Below are positions 53,274 to 63,229 of a stretch of DNA of 64,000 nucleotides, piece after piece. Origin of the DNA: Thiomicrorhabdus lithotrophica (GTDB lineage: Bacteria; Pseudomonadota; Gammaproteobacteria; Thiomicrospirales; Thiomicrospiraceae). The translations under genes and the position numbers were made by a program. The stretch covers positions 2,108,001 to 2,172,000 of the forward strand of contig NZ_CP102381.1 of NCBI RefSeq assembly GCF_029201445.1, written 5' to 3'. Under the pieces are notes generated by a model. The model saw nothing but the letters and a program-made list of their open reading frames with translations. It did not search any database and was not told the origin of the DNA. The number at the start of each line of letters is the position of its first letter. The stretch's first letter is position 1.

Positions 53274-53665
53274 TTTTTAATCCTGTTGTTTTAATTTTCT
53301 ATTACAGAAACTTTCTAGATAACTGCATCATATCAAATTACCAAATTAATTCTAATGCATTCTACAACATTAACTGTGATGCAAAATCCAAGTCTACCAG
53401 GCCTGGTAACTTATATTGACACGATTAGTTTCAGTGAATCAATGTAATATTTGGATATGTTCTTAATAAGAGTTTTAAAAAGCCGCTCTACTTGCGGTAA
53501 AATGCAACGTTTATTCACATTAATAAGCCGTAACAAGCTGGACTCGCATTGCTTAAGATTTTCAAGACCTGTTTTACAATCGACATTAAAAATATTAGGC
53601 TTCAAGGCCTCAGTGTTTGCTTACAAGGCACTTTTAAATTGACATATTATACTGCGTTTACACTC
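53274..53665. other. Intergenic gap upstream of the solute-binding protein gene
   Basis: About 390 bases with one palindrome copy. A TTGACA at 53416-53421 has no well-spaced -10. Nothing else recognised. Confidence 0.5.
53395..53408. repeat. Palindrome TACCAGGCCTGGTA, copy 14
   Basis: Intergenic between the divergent EAL-HDOD and solute-binding protein genes. Confidence 0.9.
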
Positions 53666-54715
53666 ATGCCTAATTTACTACACGCCTATAAAAAACTTTT
53701 TTCTACATTAAATGCATTAAGTTTTACTAGCCTTATCAGCTTAAACCTTCTGTTAGTCCCTCAAATATCTCAAGCTGAGCAAGCCGTTTCAAAAACACCC
53801 GAGTTACCAGTTTGTGTCTATATTGCTTCTTACGCTCCTGGTTACTCTTGGCAAGATGGTATTGAACGAGCCTTAACTCAAACCCTTAAAGACCACTGTA
53901 AGATAAAAACCTTTTTTATGAATAGTAAAAAGGTTTTTGACAAAGAGTCTTTACAAAAAATTGGCTTGCATGCGGTCGACTTCATTCAAAGCCATTCACC
54001 AGACGTTGTTATTGTCTCTGACGATAACGCTGTTAAATATGTCTTAAAAGAACATTACCACAATAGCCAACTTCCTTTTGTTTTCTGCGGCGTAAATAAC
54101 TCTGGCATCCCTTATGGCTTGCCATACAAAAATACCACAGGGATGGTAGAAAAAAACCCTACCGAAGCCATCTTAAAGCTGCTGTTCAGTATTAACCCTA
54201 GTAAAACGCATGTCGCATTTATGACAACGTCAGGTACCTCTGCTAACAGAGACATTCATGAATTCCATCAATTAGTGGATAAATTAGGCATAGCGAGCTC
54301 AGCGTTTCAAATCCGTAATGAGCAAGAGTGGCGTATTTTATATAAACAACTCCAAGAAGATTCTAAAGTGGATATCATCCTCTTTTCTAATCGCGCCGCT
54401 TTTAAGACATGGGATCACAATAAAAACATTGAATGGATAAAACAGCACAATAACAAGCTGTCAATTACGACCCAAGACTGGATGATGCCCTATGTCGCTG
54501 TAGGAATGAATAAAGTACCAGATGAACAAGGCCTTTGGGCAGGTGCCGCTGCTATAGAAATTATTAACGGAACACCTGCCAGTCAGATTTCAGTTGTACC
54601 TAACCAAAAATTTCAACTATGGATTAATCCACTTATTGCCAAACCGTTTAAAAATCAACTTCCTGAAAACATCTTTTCACAGTCTTTGGTTTATGATGAG
54701 GCTAACGTGAAATGA
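53666..54715 (+). CDS. ABC-type solute-binding protein, PF04392-like
   Basis: A 349-residue secreted binding protein of the ABC_sub_bind type. A hydrophobic export signal ends near QISQAEQ (residue 38 or so). The two-lobe domain includes VCVYIASYAPGYSWQDGIERAL, PDVVIVSDDNAVKYVL, FVFCGVNNSGIPYG and a second lobe with VAFMTTSGTSANRD. ATG 53666 fits the signal peptide. Its last four bases overlap the start of the PAS-GGDEF-EAL gene, so the pair is probably a two-component ligand sensor. No ABC permease or ATPase is adjacent. Confidence 0.85.
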   Translation: MPNLLHAYKKLFSTLNALSFTSLISLNLLLVPQISQAEQAVSKTPELPVCVYIASYAPGYSWQDGIERALTQTLKDHCKIKTFFMNSKKVFDKESLQKIGLHAVDFIQSHSPDVVIVSDDNAVKYVLKEHYHNSQLPFVFCGVNNSGIPYGLPYKNTTGMVEKNPTEAILKLLFSINPSKTHVAFMTTSGTSANRDIHEFHQLVDKLGIASSAFQIRNEQEWRILYKQLQEDSKVDIILFSNRAAFKTWDHNKNIEWIKQHNNKLSITTQDWMMPYVAVGMNKVPDEQGLWAGAAAIEIINGTPASQISVVPNQKFQLWINPLIAKPFKNQLPENIFSQSLVYDEANVK

Positions 54716-57516
54716 TCTCTCCAGCAACTCAAGCTCTCTTTCAGCAATCAAAGTTCCCGTTGATTACCATTGTGCTTATAGGCGTGATTTGGCTTACGGT
54801 TATTTTAATTCACGAAGCGAATAACCAATATCATCAAGCCAATGCTATTGTTCAACAAAAAACGCTAGCCATGATTCAGCAACAGCAAGTTGATCACAAG
54901 CGATCGGAAACCTTATTAAACGCCCTATCTGAATATTACACATCGCAAGCGGTCAAATCGCACGCTGATTTTAGTGAATTTGCCAACGGACTTTTAAAAA
55001 ACAGCCCCACCGACAATACGATTGGTTTAGCCGAGTTAGTTTCTAGAGACAAAAAACAACAAGTAGAAGAATACCAAAGGAATTTAGGATTTGAATCATT
55101 TAGCATTGCTAATTCGGCCTTATTTTCTCAACAAAAACAAAATGTACGTCATCCCTTTTTGGCAATTACCTCTATTACACCTCTTGATCCAAAACACTCA
55201 ATTTACTTGTCCGAAGACTTATTCAGCATACCTCAAATAGTGACAAAGTTTATGAACTCAGTTCAAAACAATCAGGTGCAAACCTTACTACTGACAGAAA
55301 ATAAAAATGGCAAAATACAAAAGCTGGTTTTTAAACCTATCTTTTTAAACTCTCCAAACCTGTTAACCCATGAACAGCGTTTAAAACAAGTTAGAGGCAT
55401 TGTATTTATCTTACAACCTCTAGAAACCACGCTCCTAAAACAAACCAATAGTTTTTTTGGTCAAGCGTCTACAAAAATTAAACTTAACGCCCCTAAAAAC
55501 TTTGATATTGAGCCAATACAAATCATCCAAGAAAGTACTTTAGAAGATTCTTGGTTTGATCAATGGTTGAGTTCAAAAATCACTTCAAAACTCCCTAAAT
55601 CTGAAGTCTTTGATTATGCAAGAATTGAATTTATTCGTTCATGGAATTTTCATGATCTGAATCAAAGCACTATGATGAAAACTCTTTTCATTGCTCTCGC
55701 AATATATATGTTTTTAACACTTGTGATTCTACTTCTAATCGTCTACACCAAAAACTTACGACACACTCAGAACCGCTTATCACAATTAATTGAAACCTCC
55801 CAAGATGCCATAATCATCACTGACATAAAAGGCTATATCATTGATTGGAATCCAGAAGCAGAGCAAGTTTTTGACTATAAAAAAGAAGAAGCACTTGGTC
55901 AATGTATCGTTTGTTTGATCTTTGATAACCCAAAAAACCTTTATCCTGATAACGAGTCTGCTGAACAAGAACTATTTGAAATTTTTACTCAGTCCCTGAA
56001 TATACAATTCATGGACACGACTCCTCATAAAACAGAGATTAATCTGCATAATCGAACGGGTGATTCAATAACCGTTGAAGTTGCCACTTCATTTATGAAA
56101 GTTAAGAACAAGACCGAAGTCAGTCTCTTTATAAAGGACATTACTTATCAGCGAAAAACTGAAGAAGCCATGACTAAAATGGCCTATTTTGACCCCTTAA
56201 CACAACTTGAAAACCGTACATTCTTTAAGACCTCTATTGATAAAGTCATTGAACATTCACCTGAAAAACATATCGCCTTTCTATTTTTAGATTTAGATGG
56301 CTTTAAACAGGTTAACGACACCTTAGGACATAGTGTTGGAGATGAACTTTTAAAAGTCATTGCTAAGCGCATTCAAAATGCTTTAAGAAACAATGATAGC
56401 AGTAATCATATCTGTCGTTTTGGTGGTGATGAATTTGTCATCATGCTTGATAAAATGGATGAAACCAGCGCATCTCAAGTATCTTCGCGTCTACTCAATC
56501 AAATTGAACGTACCATCAAGATTGGAGATGATGAGCTCCAGGTCTCAGCTAGTATTGGTATCGCGCTCTACCCAGAACATGGAGAAGACGTCGATACGCT
56601 TCTACGCCATGCTGATACTGCCATGTATAAATCTAAAGAATTAGGTAAGAACACTTATTCAATTTACCACGATTCAATGGAAGAAGATTTAGCCGAAAGA
56701 ATCCTAATTGAAAAACAACTTAGAAATGCAATCTATAACCGTGAGTTTACGCTCGCCTATCAACCTCAAATAAATCTCAAAACTGGACAGGTCATTGGGG
56801 TAGAGGCATTAATTCGCTGGAACAACCCCATCCTAGGGTTCGTTTCACCAAATAAATTCATTCCTATTGCCGAAGAAACCAATCTAATTTTAGATATTGG
56901 AGAGTGGGTAACACAGACCTGCATACAACAGTTAAAGGCCTGGAAAAACACCCGTTTTGATTCCTTGCATATTGCTATGAACGTCAGTAGTGTTCAATTT
57001 GAAAACATACAGTACTTGAGTTTTGTGAACAAATTAATGGAAAACGCAGGGGTAGATAATCACAGACTAGAGATTGAATTAACTGAGCGTACCGTTATGA
57101 ACAATGCGGATGAAAACATTGCTCGTTTTAACCAAATCAGAGCCAAGGGTTTTGGGTTATCAGTAGATGACTTTGGTACGGGCTACTCTTCTTTAAGTTA
57201 TTTAAAAAAGTTCCCATTAAGTGTGCTTAAAATTGATAAAACATTCGTAGATGGCATCCCTCAAGAAGAAGAGGACATTAGCATTGCTACCGCAATCTTA
57301 AACCTTGCACAAAGCTTAAACATGAATGCCGTCGCTGAAGGCGTGGAAACACTAGAACAGTTAGAATATCTAAGGAGCCTGGGGTGTAACTTTGCGCAAG
57401 GCTATTATATTAGCCGTCCAGTGCCTATTAAAGAGTTAGAAGAGTGGTTAACCCATAACAATTCGAACTTCTATCAAAACAACTCTTCTGAGAGCTTAGA
57501 ATATAATCATGCCTAG
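54712..57516 (+). CDS. Membrane PAS-GGDEF-EAL protein coupled to a solute-binding protein
   Basis: A 934-residue c-di-GMP protein. Helix 1 near residues 15-35, a large periplasmic domain (about 40-315, CHASE-like), helix 2 near 322-346, then PAS (355-475, [18 protein letters not shown]), GGDEF (490-650, [13 protein letters not shown]) and EAL (660-915, [20 protein letters not shown]). Both catalytic motifs are intact. It overlaps the solute-binding protein by four bases and yidD by eight, so the three genes are likely cotranscribed. I infer that ligand loading of the binding protein is read by the periplasmic domain. Confidence 0.93.
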   Translation: MISPATQALFQQSKFPLITIVLIGVIWLTVILIHEANNQYHQANAIVQQKTLAMIQQQQVDHKRSETLLNALSEYYTSQAVKSHADFSEFANGLLKNSPTDNTIGLAELVSRDKKQQVEEYQRNLGFESFSIANSALFSQQKQNVRHPFLAITSITPLDPKHSIYLSEDLFSIPQIVTKFMNSVQNNQVQTLLLTENKNGKIQKLVFKPIFLNSPNLLTHEQRLKQVRGIVFILQPLETTLLKQTNSFFGQASTKIKLNAPKNFDIEPIQIIQESTLEDSWFDQWLSSKITSKLPKSEVFDYARIEFIRSWNFHDLNQSTMMKTLFIALAIYMFLTLVILLLIVYTKNLRHTQNRLSQLIETSQDAIIITDIKGYIIDWNPEAEQVFDYKKEEALGQCIVCLIFDNPKNLYPDNESAEQELFEIFTQSLNIQFMDTTPHKTEINLHNRTGDSITVEVATSFMKVKNKTEVSLFIKDITYQRKTEEAMTKMAYFDPLTQLENRTFFKTSIDKVIEHSPEKHIAFLFLDLDGFKQVNDTLGHSVGDELLKVIAKRIQNALRNNDSSNHICRFGGDEFVIMLDKMDETSASQVSSRLLNQIERTIKIGDDELQVSASIGIALYPEHGEDVDTLLRHADTAMYKSKELGKNTYSIYHDSMEEDLAERILIEKQLRNAIYNREFTLAYQPQINLKTGQVIGVEALIRWNNPILGFVSPNKFIPIAEETNLILDIGEWVTQTCIQQLKAWKNTRFDSLHIAMNVSSVQFENIQYLSFVNKLMENAGVDNHRLEIELTERTVMNNADENIARFNQIRAKGFGLSVDDFGTGYSSLSYLKKFPLSVLKIDKTFVDGIPQEEEDISIATAILNLAQSLNMNAVAEGVETLEQLEYLRSLGCNFAQGYYISRPVPIKELEEWLTHNNSNFYQNNSSESLEYNHA

Positions 57517-57808
57517 TCATTTCCCCAACCCTTTTGCGTGGATTATTATTCTCCTAGTCCGCTTTTATCAGCTGTTTATTAGCCCTATTTTAGGTCCTAG
57601 GTGTCGTTTTTATCCTACGTGCTCTAGCTATACCATTGAAGCGATTAAAACCCATGGCGTTCTATGTGGTTCTTGGTTAGCCATCAAACGCATTGGCCGT
57701 TGTCATCCAGGCAACCCAGGTGGAGTTGATCCAGTACCCTCTTGTGGTTGCAAGTCTCACCATAAAAATTCGCAAACAGAAGATTCAGACAAAAAAAACG
57801 ACCAATAA
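57509..57808 (+). CDS. yidD: Membrane protein insertion efficiency factor YidD
   Basis: A 99-residue protein with the family core [62 protein letters not shown]; the conserved Cys residues are present. It assists YidC in membrane-protein insertion. Normally it lies between rnpA and yidC in the rpmH cluster; here it overlaps the end of a GGDEF-EAL gene by eight bases, an unusual place. A second copy elsewhere in the genome cannot be excluded. Confidence 0.92.
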   Translation: MPSHFPNPFAWIIILLVRFYQLFISPILGPRCRFYPTCSSYTIEAIKTHGVLCGSWLAIKRIGRCHPGNPGGVDPVPSCGCKSHHKNSQTEDSDKKNDQ

Positions 57809-57857
57809 GAGGATTTTTCCTTTAAATTCATCTCACTTTTTTGTTAATTTTACTAGT

Positions 57858-57871
57858 TACCAGGCCTGGTA
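57858..57871. repeat. Palindrome TACCAGGCCTGGTA, copy 15
   Basis: Between yidD and ppk1; extends to TTACCAGGCCTGGTAA (57857-57872). Confidence 0.9.
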
Positions 57872-57983
57872 AGTTCAAAAGTTTGTCATAATAATTTCTT
57901 TTTTCTTCTCTGCATTCTCAATTTAAAAAAGCTAGAATAGTAAGATAATTTTAGCGTTTAACCTTAACCGTTCAGAGAGCCCA

Positions 57984-60122
57984 ATGACCGATATTCAGAC
58001 CACTAATGACACTTCAGAGACTGTCGATACATTACCGCGCTACATTAACCGTGAGCGAAGCCTACTTGAATTCAATCGTCGAGTATTAGCTCAGGCAAAC
58101 AATCCTGATATTCCATTACTAGAGCGCGTTAAGTACCTTTGTATTTCTAGTAGCAATATGGATGAGTTTTTTGAAGTACGACTGGCTAGTTTATTAGAGT
58201 TAGCAGAAGACCCTCACGCTATCACACAACCAGATGGACAGCCCGCTAGAACCGTAATTGAGTGCCTTTCCAAAGCCACGCATGAAATTGTAGAAGAGCA
58301 GTATCACACGCTAAACAACATTCTTATACCCGCTTTAAAAAATGAGAATATACGATTTGTACGCCGTAATCATTGGACTGAGCAACATAAAGAGTGGATT
58401 AGTAAATTTTTCATTGAAGAGCTACAACCAGTATTAAGCGCCGTAGGATTAGACCCATCTCATCCTTTTCCAAAAGTTTTAAATAAAACCTTAAACTTTA
58501 TTGTCTCTTTAGAAGGTAAAGATGCCTTTGGACGTTTAAATGGTTTAGCGATTGTTCCAGTACCTCGCTCACTACCTCGTCTGATCAAGCTACCTCCTGA
58601 AGCAACTGACGGTGAAAATGATTTTGTATTTCTCTCATCGGTTCTTCACGCCAACGTGTCTCGCTTATTTCCAGGCATGACGGTGACAGGGTGTTATCAA
58701 TTTAGGGTTACTCGTAATACCAACTTGTTTATTGATGAAGAAGAGGTCGATGACTTAATGAGTGCACTGCGCGGTGAACTTTCAGGCAGGCAGTATGGTG
58801 GTGCAATTCGTTTAGAGGTGGCTGATAACTGCCCACAGCATATGATGGATTATTTACTCGACCGCTTTAAGCTAGAACCAGACGCTCTGTATAAAGTAAA
58901 TGGTCCAGTTAACCTGCATCGTTTAGATGCCGTGTCAGATATGGCAAATCGTCCAGACCTCCTATTTAAGCCTTATACACAAAAGTCTTTTGCCGTAAAA
59001 AAACGGCCATCTAAAAATGCCTTTAAGATTTTTACTCGCCACAAAGAACCTGACAAACTGTTTGATAAAATCAAACAAAAGGATATTTTGTTACACCATC
59101 CTTATGACTCTTTTTCACCCGTTATCGAATTTTTAAAACAAGCTTCAAAAGACCCCGATGTTCTAGCGATTCGTATGACCTTATATCGTACGGGTGAAAA
59201 TTCGGAAATTATTAAAGCCTTAGAAAAAGCCGCACAAAATGGAAAAGAAGTCACTGCTGTGGTTGAACTACGTGCGCGTTTTGATGAAGATAACAACATT
59301 ATTCAAGCTACCCGCTTACAAGATGCTGGAGTCCACGTGGTATACGGCGTGGTGGGCTACAAAACCCACGCTAAAATGATTTTAGTGGTACGCCGCGAAG
59401 CTGATCGTATTCGTTACTACACCCATATGGGGACAGGAAATTACCATCATATTACCACTCGATTCTATTCTGACTTTGGCCTATTTACCGCTAACCCAGA
59501 AATTGGCAGAGACGCATTAAAAATATTCCAACAACTGACTAGCTTAGGTGACACCAAAAACTTGGACGTGTTACTACAATCACCCTTTACGTTACAAAGT
59601 GGCATGATTGAGCGTATTGAACGTGAAGCAGAACACGCACGCCAAGGAAAACCATCACGCATTATTGCCAAGATGAATGGTCTAGAAGAAAAAGGCATTA
59701 TAGACGCGCTGTATAAAGCGTCTCAAGCAGGCGTGAAAATCGACTTAATTGTGCGCGGAATTTGCAGTTTACGCCCTGGCATACCAGGCCTGTCAGAAAA
59801 TATTACCGTTACCTCTATTATTGGTCGTTTTTTAGAGCACCATCGTATCTATTACTTTGAAAATGATGGCGCAAAACCCGAGCTATTCTGCTCAAGTGCT
59901 GATTGGATGAGACGCAATTTAATGGCGCGTGTGGAAACCTGTTTTCCTATTTTAGATGAAGCCTGTTTTCAACAAGTCTATACAGAAGGACTGGCTATGT
60001 ACCTGCAAGACAATACCGGAGCATGGATTTTACAGCCTGATGGTAGCTATTTAGCGAAACAAACCAACAATGAACAACCTTATAGCGCCCAAAACTTATT
60101 AATTGAAAAGTATAGCAATTAA
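57984..60122 (+). CDS. ppk1: Polyphosphate kinase 1
   Basis: Makes polyphosphate from ATP, at the inner membrane. Of 712 residues. N-terminal block RYINRERSLLEFNRRVLAQA, then YLCISSSNMDEFFEVR. The catalytic core shows DVLAIRMTLYRTG, AVVELRARFDEDNN, VVYGVVGYKTHAKMILVVRRE (the phosphorylated His region), GTGNYH and YSDFGLFTANP. A second conserved His block lies near CSSADWMRRNL. Followed 187 bases later by ppx on the same strand. Confidence 0.97.
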   Translation: MTDIQTTNDTSETVDTLPRYINRERSLLEFNRRVLAQANNPDIPLLERVKYLCISSSNMDEFFEVRLASLLELAEDPHAITQPDGQPARTVIECLSKATHEIVEEQYHTLNNILIPALKNENIRFVRRNHWTEQHKEWISKFFIEELQPVLSAVGLDPSHPFPKVLNKTLNFIVSLEGKDAFGRLNGLAIVPVPRSLPRLIKLPPEATDGENDFVFLSSVLHANVSRLFPGMTVTGCYQFRVTRNTNLFIDEEEVDDLMSALRGELSGRQYGGAIRLEVADNCPQHMMDYLLDRFKLEPDALYKVNGPVNLHRLDAVSDMANRPDLLFKPYTQKSFAVKKRPSKNAFKIFTRHKEPDKLFDKIKQKDILLHHPYDSFSPVIEFLKQASKDPDVLAIRMTLYRTGENSEIIKALEKAAQNGKEVTAVVELRARFDEDNNIIQATRLQDAGVHVVYGVVGYKTHAKMILVVRREADRIRYYTHMGTGNYHHITTRFYSDFGLFTANPEIGRDALKIFQQLTSLGDTKNLDVLLQSPFTLQSGMIERIEREAEHARQGKPSRIIAKMNGLEEKGIIDALYKASQAGVKIDLIVRGICSLRPGIPGLSENITVTSIIGRFLEHHRIYYFENDGAKPELFCSSADWMRRNLMARVETCFPILDEACFQQVYTEGLAMYLQDNTGAWILQPDGSYLAKQTNNEQPYSAQNLLIEKYSN

Positions 60123-60309
60123 GCTCAATAACAAGCCCCTAAAAGTAAACCAAATCCCGAACCTACTCACATCATAAAGAAGTTTGATTCGGGTTATTAA
60201 GACAATTCCACACAAAACCGTTAAACTAGCCGCATAAAATACATGTGCTAAATCCACAATAAGCCCTTAAGACTTTACTGCAAGACAATCGAATACATTG
60301 ACACAACTT

Positions 60310-61833
60310 ATGAATGATAAAACTTCTGCAACTAACCACTCAAATGACGATTTATTTGCCGCCATCGATTTAGGGTCAAATAGCTTTCACATGATTATTG
60401 CACGTGAAGCGCATGGTCAAATGCAAGTCATTGATAAACACAAAGAGATGGTGCGTCTGCGTTCTGGCCTGGATAAAAATGGCAAGTTAACTGAAAAGGC
60501 ATTTAAAGAAGGGATTGGGTGCTTAGAACGTTTTGGACAACGTATAAAAGACATTCCAGCCGACAATGTTCGTGCAGTCGGTACAAACACTCTACGTAAC
60601 GCCAAAAATAGCCGTGAATTCTTAAACCAAGCCAAAGTAGCACTGGGGCACGGTATTCAAATTATTGCGGGCCAAGAAGAAGCTCGTTTAATTTACTTGG
60701 GTGTGGCACATGGTTTACCTGCAAGCGATGAACAACGTTTAGTGATGGATATAGGTGGCGGCAGTACCGAATATATTATTGGTAAACAGTTTGAAAACAG
60801 TCACTTAACCAGCACTGAAATGGGTTGTGTGAGTATCACCCAAACCTATTTCCCTAAAGGTAAAATTACTAACGAAAACTTCAATGAAGCGGTCTCTAAA
60901 TGTCGCCAAATGCTTCGTCCACATCGCCGAACTTTACGCAAAAAGGGCTGGGATATTGCTATTGGAGCCTCTGGTTCAATCAAATCTATTGGACAAATTC
61001 TAGAGACTAACAGTTGGGCAGAATCTGGCATTAGTCTTCAAGGAATGCTTGAGCTGACTAAAGAGTTAATCAAATCAGGTTCTGCAGAAAACGCGAAAAT
61101 TGCCGGTTTAAAAGATGAACGTCGCCCTGTATTGATTGGTGGTTTAGCCATTCTAATTGCCACGTTTATTGAGCTTAATATCGAACATATGCAAGTATCA
61201 CAAAACGCGCTGCGTGAAGGGTTAGTATTTGATACTCTAGGCCGTTTACACGCTGAAGACGTGCGTGAGATCAGTGTCAGTGCCATGCAGCAATGGATGA
61301 AAGTGGATATTGAACAGGCGGACATGGTCGCTAAAACCGCTAAATCACTCTACAAACAGAGCCATAATACATGGGATCTTCATTCAGAGGGCTATGACGT
61401 GAAACGCCTTTTAAAATGGGCTTGTCGTTTGCATGAAATTGGTGTCTCTATTAGCTTTAAACGTTCACGTCATCACAGTGCTTACTTAATTGCTCAGGCG
61501 GACATGGCTGGGTTTAACCAACAAGAAAAACAAATTTTAAGTGCTTTAGTAGTCAATCAACGTGGTAAATACAGTACCGATACGCATGAGGATATTGATG
61601 ACAGTTTTAAACGCATAATGCCATATTTAACCGTTTTATTACGACTGGCTGTGCGTATACACCGCGGTCGAGATTTAGAGCAGGTTGATCCGATTCTGCG
61701 AATTATTGATGACACAGAACTCCATTTAGAATTTGATGAAAACTGGTTAGATGAACACCCTCTTACCCGTTTAGACTTAGAAACAGAAGCCAAATACCTA
61801 GAAAAATTTGGCTTCACCTTAACATGTGAATAA
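60310..61833 (+). CDS. ppx: Exopolyphosphatase / guanosine pentaphosphatase family
   Basis: Removes terminal phosphate from polyphosphate, or pppGpp. About 507 residues. The ASKHA-fold motifs are AAIDLGSNSFHMIIAR (phosphate 1), VMDIGGGSTEYIIG (phosphate 2) and a QEEARLIYLGV block; the C-terminal HD-type domain (RLHEIGVSISFKRSRHHSAYLI) is also present. ATG 60310 is preferred, though the ribosome site is weak. Sits after ppk1, which is a common order. PPX versus GppA preference cannot be decided. Confidence 0.92.
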   Translation: MNDKTSATNHSNDDLFAAIDLGSNSFHMIIAREAHGQMQVIDKHKEMVRLRSGLDKNGKLTEKAFKEGIGCLERFGQRIKDIPADNVRAVGTNTLRNAKNSREFLNQAKVALGHGIQIIAGQEEARLIYLGVAHGLPASDEQRLVMDIGGGSTEYIIGKQFENSHLTSTEMGCVSITQTYFPKGKITNENFNEAVSKCRQMLRPHRRTLRKKGWDIAIGASGSIKSIGQILETNSWAESGISLQGMLELTKELIKSGSAENAKIAGLKDERRPVLIGGLAILIATFIELNIEHMQVSQNALREGLVFDTLGRLHAEDVREISVSAMQQWMKVDIEQADMVAKTAKSLYKQSHNTWDLHSEGYDVKRLLKWACRLHEIGVSISFKRSRHHSAYLIAQADMAGFNQQEKQILSALVVNQRGKYSTDTHEDIDDSFKRIMPYLTVLLRLAVRIHRGRDLEQVDPILRIIDDTELHLEFDENWLDEHPLTRLDLETEAKYLEKFGFTLTCE

Positions 61834-61900
61834 TTCATAACCTATATAGATTATTTAACTCACCTAACGTTATAAAGCCCTGCCAACGACGAATATAATC

Positions 61901-61914
61901 TACCAGGCCTGGTA
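61901..61914. repeat. Palindrome TACCAGGCCTGGTA, copy 16
   Basis: Between the convergent ppx and reductase genes; flanking C/G extends it to 16 bp. Confidence 0.9.
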
Positions 61915-61972
61915 GGATTTATGACATCACAATCACTCTCATCATCCAGATACAACATTAAGCCAAAAAGCT

Positions 61973-63070
61973 TTAATAGACATCCATTTGCAGGCGCTTT
62001 TCTCGTTTTAACGCTAACCAAAATTCTTGAGCATCTTCCACAGACATTGAGCCGTGACTCTGAAATAACGCTAACATCGTTTGCTTAACCGATTCAGCTA
62101 ACTGGGTTTGACTCCCGCAAATGTAAAAATGCGCGCCACTATTAATTAACGCCCAAACTTTTTCCGCTTGCTCAACTATGTGGTGTTGAACATAAATTTT
62201 GTCAGCTTGGTCGCGTGAAAAGGCGTAATAACAATCCACGAGCCGTTGGGCCTGCCAGCGTTTGAATTCATCACAGAATAGGCAATTTGTTTTCTGATAT
62301 GTCTCTCCAAAAAAGAGCAAAGCCTCACCTGCAAGTTCGCCCGAAAGAACACTTTGCTCTCTACTTTGCATAAAACCAATATAGGGTGCTAAGCCGGTAC
62401 CTGCACCAACCATAATAATAGGTGTCTCACTGTTTGCTGGCAACTTAAAGGTTGGATTAGACTTTAATTCAACTTGTAAAACCTCATTCTGCTTACAATT
62501 TTGCAACATACTGCTGGCGACACCGTAGCGCATGCGTTGATTGGTTTTATACTGTACCGCTTTGTAAAGAATTGAAACTTCAGCTGCATTAACTGGAGCA
62601 GAAGCAATTGAGTAGTAACGTGGCGATAATGGCGATAAAAAGTTTAAGAACTCTAAACCGAGTTTTTTAAGATCAGGATAAAGTGCCAATAAATCTAGAA
62701 TATCTCGACCAAAGGCATAATCCATCATCGCCTGTCTGCCTGCCCAATCACCCAAACCCATTTGTCTTTGCAGCTTATTCAATATTGCGGGGTTAAGCTG
62801 GGTTAATTCCAAGTGCTTTTGTAAGGCTTGTTGAGAAGTGACCAGGCCTGCTCGTCTGAGCTCTATCGCTTCATCACCTGTTAAAGCAAGCTCTTCCAGT
62901 ATACCTGAAACCATTTCAGGACTATTTTCAGGCTGAACCGTTAGCCAGTCTCCAGCTTCATAAGAAAAACTTTCAGACGAGTTTTCAGGGGCGCTAAGTG
63001 TTAAATAATAGATTGATTTATCAGCGGAATTAACAGTAAGACAGGTGTTGGCAACAACAGAGAGATTCAT
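61973..63070 (-). CDS. Flavoprotein reductase of the CPR/CysJ type without an FMN domain
   Basis: A 365-residue FAD- and NADP(H)-binding protein equivalent to the C-terminal part of sulfite reductase alpha subunit CysJ. Motifs: LSPRYYSIASAP (FAD binding, RxYS), YGVASSML, VGAGTGLAPYIGFMQ (NADP), LFFGETYQKTNCLFCDEF, AFSRDQADKIYVQHHI, FYICGSQTQLAESVKQTML and the terminal MDVY. The flavodoxin domain is missing, so it must use a separate electron partner. No sulfite reductase gene is adjacent. A half palindrome lies near 62842. Confidence 0.85.
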   Translation of the reverse strand: MNLSVVANTCLTVNSADKSIYYLTLSAPENSSESFSYEAGDWLTVQPENSPEMVSGILEELALTGDEAIELRRAGLVTSQQALQKHLELTQLNPAILNKLQRQMGLGDWAGRQAMMDYAFGRDILDLLALYPDLKKLGLEFLNFLSPLSPRYYSIASAPVNAAEVSILYKAVQYKTNQRMRYGVASSMLQNCKQNEVLQVELKSNPTFKLPANSETPIIMVGAGTGLAPYIGFMQSREQSVLSGELAGEALLFFGETYQKTNCLFCDEFKRWQAQRLVDCYYAFSRDQADKIYVQHHIVEQAEKVWALINSGAHFYICGSQTQLAESVKQTMLALFQSHGSMSVEDAQEFWLALKREKRLQMDVY

Positions 63071-63229
63071 AGAACAAGCTTTAATTAAATTAATAGCTCG
63101 ATTTTAACACGCACATAATGAAGATTTAACGGCTTTGAATAAATCGCAAAAGAGATTTGAAGTATTTAACTGTCATAGAGCTCAAGACAGAACTCTATTC
63201 ACAGTAAACATTAAGATTATTCGTAATAA

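Noticed and set aside
53451-53642. 63-codon frame before the solute-binding protein gene
   Set aside because: No ribosome site; the frame runs out before the credible signal peptide, and the product is unlike any protein.
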